The notes under the pieces were generated by a model. It did not search any database and was not told where the DNA came from. It worked only from the letters and a program-made list of their open reading frames with translations. From positions 1 through 64,000 of the forward strand of contig JAMXLJ010000093.1 in the NCBI GenBank assembly GCA_024281095.1: a DNA stretch of 64,000 nucleotides, given 5' to 3'. Below are positions 59,490-64,000 of this stretch, piece after piece (the stretch's first letter is position 1; every line of letters begins with the position of its first letter). A program made the translations under genes and the position numbers. This stretch comes from Acidimicrobiia bacterium. GTDB taxonomy: Bacteria; Actinomycetota; Acidimicrobiia; IMCC26256; JAMXLJ01.

Positions 59490-60014
59490 GTGGACGACTT
59501 GACCCGCCTCTTCGTCGACGCCCGCGACGGCGATCGCCTGGCGCTGGCGTCCGCAATCCGTGCCACCCAGGCCGACGTGTGGCGGTTCGTGGCGAGCCTC
59601 GTCGGGCGGGATGATGCCGACGACGTCACCCAGGACGCGTACCTCCGGATGTGCCGGGCCCTTCCCCGGTTCCGCGCCGAGTCGAGCGCCCGCACGTGGC
59701 TCCTCGTGATCGCCCGCCGTGCCTGCGTCGACCTGCTGCGGCGTCGCGGCCGCGAGCAGCGGCGTGCCGCGTCCCGCGACCCGGACCGCCGCCTCGAAGC
59801 CGAGGCCGGGCCCGAAGTCAGCGTTCCGCTCGACGCAATGGTGCGGGCCTTGGCGTCCGAGCGGCGCGATGCCTTCGTGCTCACCCAGTTGCTCGGCTGC
59901 TCCTACGACGACGCGGCCACGATCTGCGACGTCCCCGTGGGCACCATCCGGTCCCGCGTCGCCCGCGCCCGCGAAGATCTCGTCTCCGCGCTGGCGACCG
60001 CCGAAGCGATCTGA
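59490..60014 (+). CDS. ECF-type RNA polymerase sigma factor
   Basis: DDADDVTQDAYLRMCRALPRFRAESSARTWLLVIARRACVDLLRR; LLGCSYDDAATICDVPVGTIRSRVARAREDL. Confidence 0.93.
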   Translation: MDDLTRLFVDARDGDRLALASAIRATQADVWRFVASLVGRDDADDVTQDAYLRMCRALPRFRAESSARTWLLVIARRACVDLLRRRGREQRRAASRDPDRRLEAEAGPEVSVPLDAMVRALASERRDAFVLTQLLGCSYDDAATICDVPVGTIRSRVARAREDLVSALATAEAI

Positions 60015-60097
60015 CCGGGGCCCGCGACCGACCGATGGTGGAAGTTCGCGAGTATCGGCGCAATCACCGCGCCGCGACTCCCCCTGGAAGCATCACG

Positions 60098-60988
60098 ATG
60101 AACAGACACCAGCATGACGAACCCATCGCCTCGATGCTCTCGCGTCGGTCCTTCCTCGCCGCGACGGGCGGCCTGCTGCTCGCCGCGGCCTGCGGCTCCA
60201 ACGGAGGCGGCTCGAGTCGGGGCGGCGCGGGCTCGGCCGCGAAGAACAACGTCGTGAATCCGGGGCTGCTGTCGATCGAGCCGTACGCGTCGACCGCGCC
60301 GGAACGCATCGCCTTCGCGCTGGCGGACTTCAACGGACGGTGGATCGCGGGACCACCCGCGACCGTCGCGATGCAGCCGCCCGGCGGTCAACTCGGAGCG
60401 CCCGTGCCGGCCGCGCTGCACGCCGAGGGCCTGCCGCCGGGGCGCGGTGTCTACGTGGTCGACGTCCCGCTCGCCGCCGGAATCTGGAACGCAGTCGTGC
60501 AGGTCCCCGGGCGGTTGCCCGCCAAACTGGTCTGGCAGGCGACCGCGACGCCGACCGTCGTCGTGCCGGGCGCCAAAGCACCGGCGACACCGTCGCCGAC
60601 GGTCACGAACACGATGGGCGTCGATCCCCTGTGCACGCGGGTGCCGGCCTGCCCGCTGCACTCGGTCTCGCTCGACCAGGCGCTCGCCTCCGCTCGGCCC
60701 GTCGCGGTGATGTTCGCCACGCCGGCGCGGTGCCAGTCGCGTTACTGCGGCCCGGTGTTGGACCAGCTGCTCGCGCTCTCCGCCGCCTACCGTGACCGGG
60801 TGCAGCTCATCCATGTCGAGATCTACAAGGACGCCACGAGCGACGCCCTCGTGCCCACCGTCGATCAGTGGAAGCTCCCCGGCGAGCCGTGGTTGTTCGG
60901 CATCGACCGCAGCGGGACGGTGGCCGGCCGTCTCGACGGAGCGATGGGCACCGACGAGGTGCGCGCGCTGCTCGACAAGATCGTGTGA
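60098..60988 (+). CDS. Tat lipoprotein with thioredoxin-like C-terminal domain
   Basis: SRRSFLAATGGLLLAAACGS Tat/lipobox; VAVMFATPARCQSRYCGPVLDQL...PWLFGIDRSGTVAGRLDG. Confidence 0.75.
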   Translation: MNRHQHDEPIASMLSRRSFLAATGGLLLAAACGSNGGGSSRGGAGSAAKNNVVNPGLLSIEPYASTAPERIAFALADFNGRWIAGPPATVAMQPPGGQLGAPVPAALHAEGLPPGRGVYVVDVPLAAGIWNAVVQVPGRLPAKLVWQATATPTVVVPGAKAPATPSPTVTNTMGVDPLCTRVPACPLHSVSLDQALASARPVAVMFATPARCQSRYCGPVLDQLLALSAAYRDRVQLIHVEIYKDATSDALVPTVDQWKLPGEPWLFGIDRSGTVAGRLDGAMGTDEVRALLDKIV

Positions 60989-61893
60989 ACGACCGCGGCG
61001 AGGCCGTCCTCGTCGAGGCACTCGAGGTCGTCGAAGCGCGCCCGCGACGGACGCTCGGCGTGCTCGCGGGCATCGCGGCCGCGGGTGTCCTCGTGGTGTA
61101 TGCGCTCGGGGTGCGCACCGCGTGGGGTCAGCGCCTCGACGCGACGGCGCTCAGCGGCAGGCGCGAGCTCCGAACGCGAGCGGTGCATGCCGCGGCGCGA
61201 CTGCTCACCACGATCGACGTCGCGTCACTCCTGCTGTTGGGCGGCGCGATCGTGCTCGTGGCCCTGCTGCGTGCGCGCCCGCGCCTGGCCGCCGGCGCCG
61301 GCACCGTCATCGCCGGTTCGATTCTCACGACGGAGCTGCTCAAACGGGTGGTGCTCACGCGACCCGACTTCGGCATCGTCGACGCGCTGGGGATGCGCGC
61401 CAGCTATCCGAGCGGCCATACGACCGTCGCGATGTCGCTCGGTGTTGCGGCGACGATGGTCGCACCGCGCCGCTGGCGGACGTTCGTCGGCGTGATCGGC
61501 GCGACGTATGCATCCGCGATCGGCGTCGCAGTCGTCGCGACGGCGAACCACCGGCCGAGCGATCCGATCGGCGCGGCACTTGTCGTCACCGCCTGGGCCG
61601 CCGCGGTCTCGGCGCTACTCGTCGACCGCGACACGCGTGCGCCGCATCGACCGTCGCCGGATCGTGCCGGTGCGATCCCCTGGATCGCACTCGCGGGATT
61701 GGTGCTCCTCGTCGTCGCGTTCGTCGGCCTGGCGGCCACCGTCGTCGCGATCCGCAGGAACCGGCTCGACACGATCGAGCTCGGCGGCGCGTTCGCGGCA
61801 TCGGCGACCGCAATCGTGGGGACCATCGTGCTCGGTACGGCAGCGCTCCTCGGAGTACTGCGCGGGATCGAGCTCGACCGCCCCTCGCGCTGA
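60985..61893 (+). CDS. PAP2 superfamily phosphatase
   Basis: LKRVVLTRPD, YPSGHTTVAMSLG, HRPSDPIGAALV; GTGA overlap with upstream gene. Confidence 0.88.
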   Translation: MNDRGEAVLVEALEVVEARPRRTLGVLAGIAAAGVLVVYALGVRTAWGQRLDATALSGRRELRTRAVHAAARLLTTIDVASLLLLGGAIVLVALLRARPRLAAGAGTVIAGSILTTELLKRVVLTRPDFGIVDALGMRASYPSGHTTVAMSLGVAATMVAPRRWRTFVGVIGATYASAIGVAVVATANHRPSDPIGAALVVTAWAAAVSALLVDRDTRAPHRPSPDRAGAIPWIALAGLVLLVVAFVGLAATVVAIRRNRLDTIELGGAFAASATAIVGTIVLGTAALLGVLRGIELDRPSR

Positions 61894-61910
61894 CGACGCC
61901 CCGGAACGGA

Positions 61911-63665
61911 TCAGAACTTCAGATCGGAGCGGCAGGCGACGCGCTCCGAAAGGTGTTGCAACTCGACCGCGTCGTCGGTCAACCACTCCTCGTACTGGTA
62001 TGCGGTGAGGAGCGGCTGCTGGAGCGATACCACCAGAGCCTCGTGACCCTCGGCCGGGATCGCATAGCCCTGGAGCACCGTGTGCGCGAGATCGCGCGCT
62101 TCCTCGACGTCGAAGCGCGCGCCGGCAAGGTCGAGACGGATCACCGGGCCATCGCGCTCGAGCCGCCACGATTCGTCACCGAGCGCCCTTCGGATCTGCC
62201 AGAGCAGGGTGCGTACCCGCCCGGGCCACACCGAGGACGCGACGTTGGGCCACAGCCGCTCGGCGAGGGTCTCGCTGTTCACACCGTCGTCGCCGGCGAG
62301 AGCGAGGATGAACACCGCCGCCTCAGCATGGCGCGTCGCGAACTTCACGGGCTTGTCACCGACGAGGATGCGTCCGCGCCCGAACGCGTCGATGCGTAGC
62401 GGCGTGTTGCTCGTCAGCAGGCGCCGGTACGCGGGATCCCGATCCATGAGTTCGATCGCGCGTCGCCTCCATTCCTCCCGGCGCTCCGTGTCGACGTCGG
62501 TCAGGAGACGTGCGACGCAGGCCTGCACGTAGCGCGAGTGCGCCTCGGCGGCAAGGCCCAGCGCCTCGTTGAGCACGGCGCGCGCTTGGTTCAGCTGGCC
62601 CGCGTGTCGCCGACACTGTGCCAGCGCGAGCAGGATCCAGGCCCGCTCCATTGCGTTGGTGTCCTGCTCGAGAAGCGAGGTGAAACTGTGCGCCGCGGCG
62701 TCGAAGTTTCCCGAGTACAAATCGGCGATCGCGAGTGCCCGCCGGGCCCACCGCAACCAGAAGTCGTTGCGCATGACGTCGGAGAAGTAGTCGATGGCGA
62801 GGTTCGCGTCGGCCGTTGAGCGCGGCGCGTTCCACATCGCGCACGACTCCGCCCGCATGATCCGGATGATCCCGGTGAACCAATCGGTGCCGGCCGCCTG
62901 CGACATCCGCAGCGCGGAATCGAACATCGCCTCCGCGCTCGCGCGCCTGCTGCGCTGCGCGTACAGCACCCCGAGACCCGCCTCGACGAGCGCGGCCTCG
63001 AGCCGCTGATCCGGATCGAGGATCTCGCAGTACACGCGCCGTGCGGTCGTGAGGAGCGTCTCCCCTCGGGCGAAGTCGCCCATCCACATGCTGAAGAACC
63101 CGAGATACAGCAGGCTGACGCCCTCGCCGCGGCGGTTGCGTCGCTGCCGCGCGAACGCGAGCGCGTGCTCCGCTGTCGCGAAGGCCTCGTGCACGCGCCC
63201 GTCTTGATAGGCGGCGAGCGCGAGATGCGCGAGCGCGACCTCGCTCAAGGGACCGCCGTCTTCGCCCAGGTACTCGCGCGCCTGTCGCCACCACTCCGCG
63301 GCTTCGCCGAAGTCACCCCGCCGTATCGCCGCCCTCGCACGCACGTACGCCACATGACCGAGCCCGCGTTCGTTTCCGTCGCGCCAGAACTCGTCTTCGG
63401 CGGACATGAGGAGGTGATCGAGAAGCTGATTGGTGCCGCCGGTCGGTGCTTGCAGCGCGGCAGCGGCGACCACCGAGCCCCACGGATGACCGTCGAGATC
63501 CCTCAGGTCCAGCCCCGTGAGCCAGGGCGCGACGCTCTCAGGACGCCCCGCGGCGATGAGGTCGGGCGCGAGACGGTCGAGCTCCTCGAGGACGTCTTCG
63601 CGTGCACGCTCGTCTGCGTCCGGCAGCACCGGCGGCATCACCTCGTCCTGGCTCTCGGAATCCAT
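61911..63665 (-). CDS. TPR-rich protein with C-terminal OmpR/SARP-type winged-helix domain
   Basis: Multiple TPR-like helices; C-terminal LRIDAFGRGRILVGDKPVKFATRHAEAAVFILALAGDDGVNSETLAERLWPNVASSVWPGRVRTLLWQIRRALG. Confidence 0.8.
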   Translation of the reverse strand: MDSESQDEVMPPVLPDADERAREDVLEELDRLAPDLIAAGRPESVAPWLTGLDLRDLDGHPWGSVVAAAALQAPTGGTNQLLDHLLMSAEDEFWRDGNERGLGHVAYVRARAAIRRGDFGEAAEWWRQAREYLGEDGGPLSEVALAHLALAAYQDGRVHEAFATAEHALAFARQRRNRRGEGVSLLYLGFFSMWMGDFARGETLLTTARRVYCEILDPDQRLEAALVEAGLGVLYAQRSRRASAEAMFDSALRMSQAAGTDWFTGIIRIMRAESCAMWNAPRSTADANLAIDYFSDVMRNDFWLRWARRALAIADLYSGNFDAAAHSFTSLLEQDTNAMERAWILLALAQCRRHAGQLNQARAVLNEALGLAAEAHSRYVQACVARLLTDVDTERREEWRRRAIELMDRDPAYRRLLTSNTPLRIDAFGRGRILVGDKPVKFATRHAEAAVFILALAGDDGVNSETLAERLWPNVASSVWPGRVRTLLWQIRRALGDESWRLERDGPVIRLDLAGARFDVEEARDLAHTVLQGYAIPAEGHEALVVSLQQPLLTAYQYEEWLTDDAVELQHLSERVACRSDLKF

Positions 63666-63847
63666 CCCGTCAACACCCTGACGAGGCGTTCAGGATCGAC
63701 GTTCGGCTGCGCTGAGCACTGCGCCGACGGCCGGACCGGCATCGTGCGGGCCTGCCGCCTCATCGGCTGGCTCCGATCGCTGACGAAATCCCACGGGCAC
63801 AATCCACTCGGTTCGCCTGACACAGCCGTCAATGGGTCTGAGGGGTC

Positions 63848-63874
63848 GGGGTGGCGTGCAGCGCACGCCACCCC
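63848..63874. terminator. Strong hairpin (terminator or leader structure)
   Basis: GGGGTGGCGTGC-agc-GCACGCCACCCC, 12-bp perfect stem. Confidence 0.55.
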
Positions 63875-63960
63875 CGGTCCCTCCTGCCCGCCGCCCAGAT
63901 GCCCACATGACCATGCCCGTCTCCGGGCTTCATCGGTAATGCAAGAACTTTCCCGCTTCA

Positions 63961-63988
63961 CGTCAAAGTCGCGTCAAAGAGCACGTCA
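63961..63988 (-). promoter_or_regulatory. Three CGTCA (minus-strand TGACG) direct repeats at 11-12 bp spacing
   Basis: CGTCAAAG at 63961 and 63972, CGTCAG at 63984; upstream of the 61911..63665 regulator. Confidence 0.4.
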
Positions 63989-64000
63989 GCGGCGCGCAGG

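Noticed and set aside
1-64000. tRNA, rRNA, prophage, transposon or known defence system
   Set aside because: No cloverleaf-like sequence, rRNA segment, integrase/transposase or defence-family protein was recognised by reading; tRNAscan-SE and DefenseFinder would be decisive but could not be run

Overview
High-GC (roughly 70%) actinobacterial-type chromosomal window with about 57 supportable protein-coding genes. No rRNA, tRNA, CRISPR array, transposase, integrase or phage module was recognised. Left end: amino-acid biosynthesis (leuD end, leuA with an apparent leucine attenuator leader, serA, an aspartate aminotransferase). Then D-Ala-D-Ala carboxypeptidase, a DEAD-box helicase and mycothiol-dependent formaldehyde dehydrogenase. 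A cell-envelope/secretome block follows: glucosaminidase-like protein, LPXTG protein, repeated-domain protein, two beta-helix proteins, Tat phosphoesterase and L,D-transpeptidase. Next come a haloalkane dehalogenase, a ferritin-like protein with two M24 peptidases and an amidohydrolase, CRP-like proteins, lysS, copper amine oxidase and two membrane glycosyltransferases. The right half has luciferase-like monooxygenases, an RpoD-family sigma factor, GGDEF/EAL proteins, phosphoketolase, a Wzz/BY-kinase-like protein, an ECF sigma factor, PAP2, and a TPR protein with a C-terminal winged helix. The most unusual signals are non-coding. (1) Structured hairpin repeats lie between convergent genes (20.4 kb, 40.45 kb, possibly 2.7 kb); the best two share loop sequence as well as stem. 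(2) A MIRU-like 62-64 bp element (42.93 kb; two tandem copies at 52.02-52.14 kb) has a hairpin with compensatory stem changes and a 12-bp direct flank repeat. (3) A leucine-rich leader peptide/attenuator precedes leuA. No complete new defence or mobile system was identified. All calls come from reading the sequence and ORF translations only; no database search was run.
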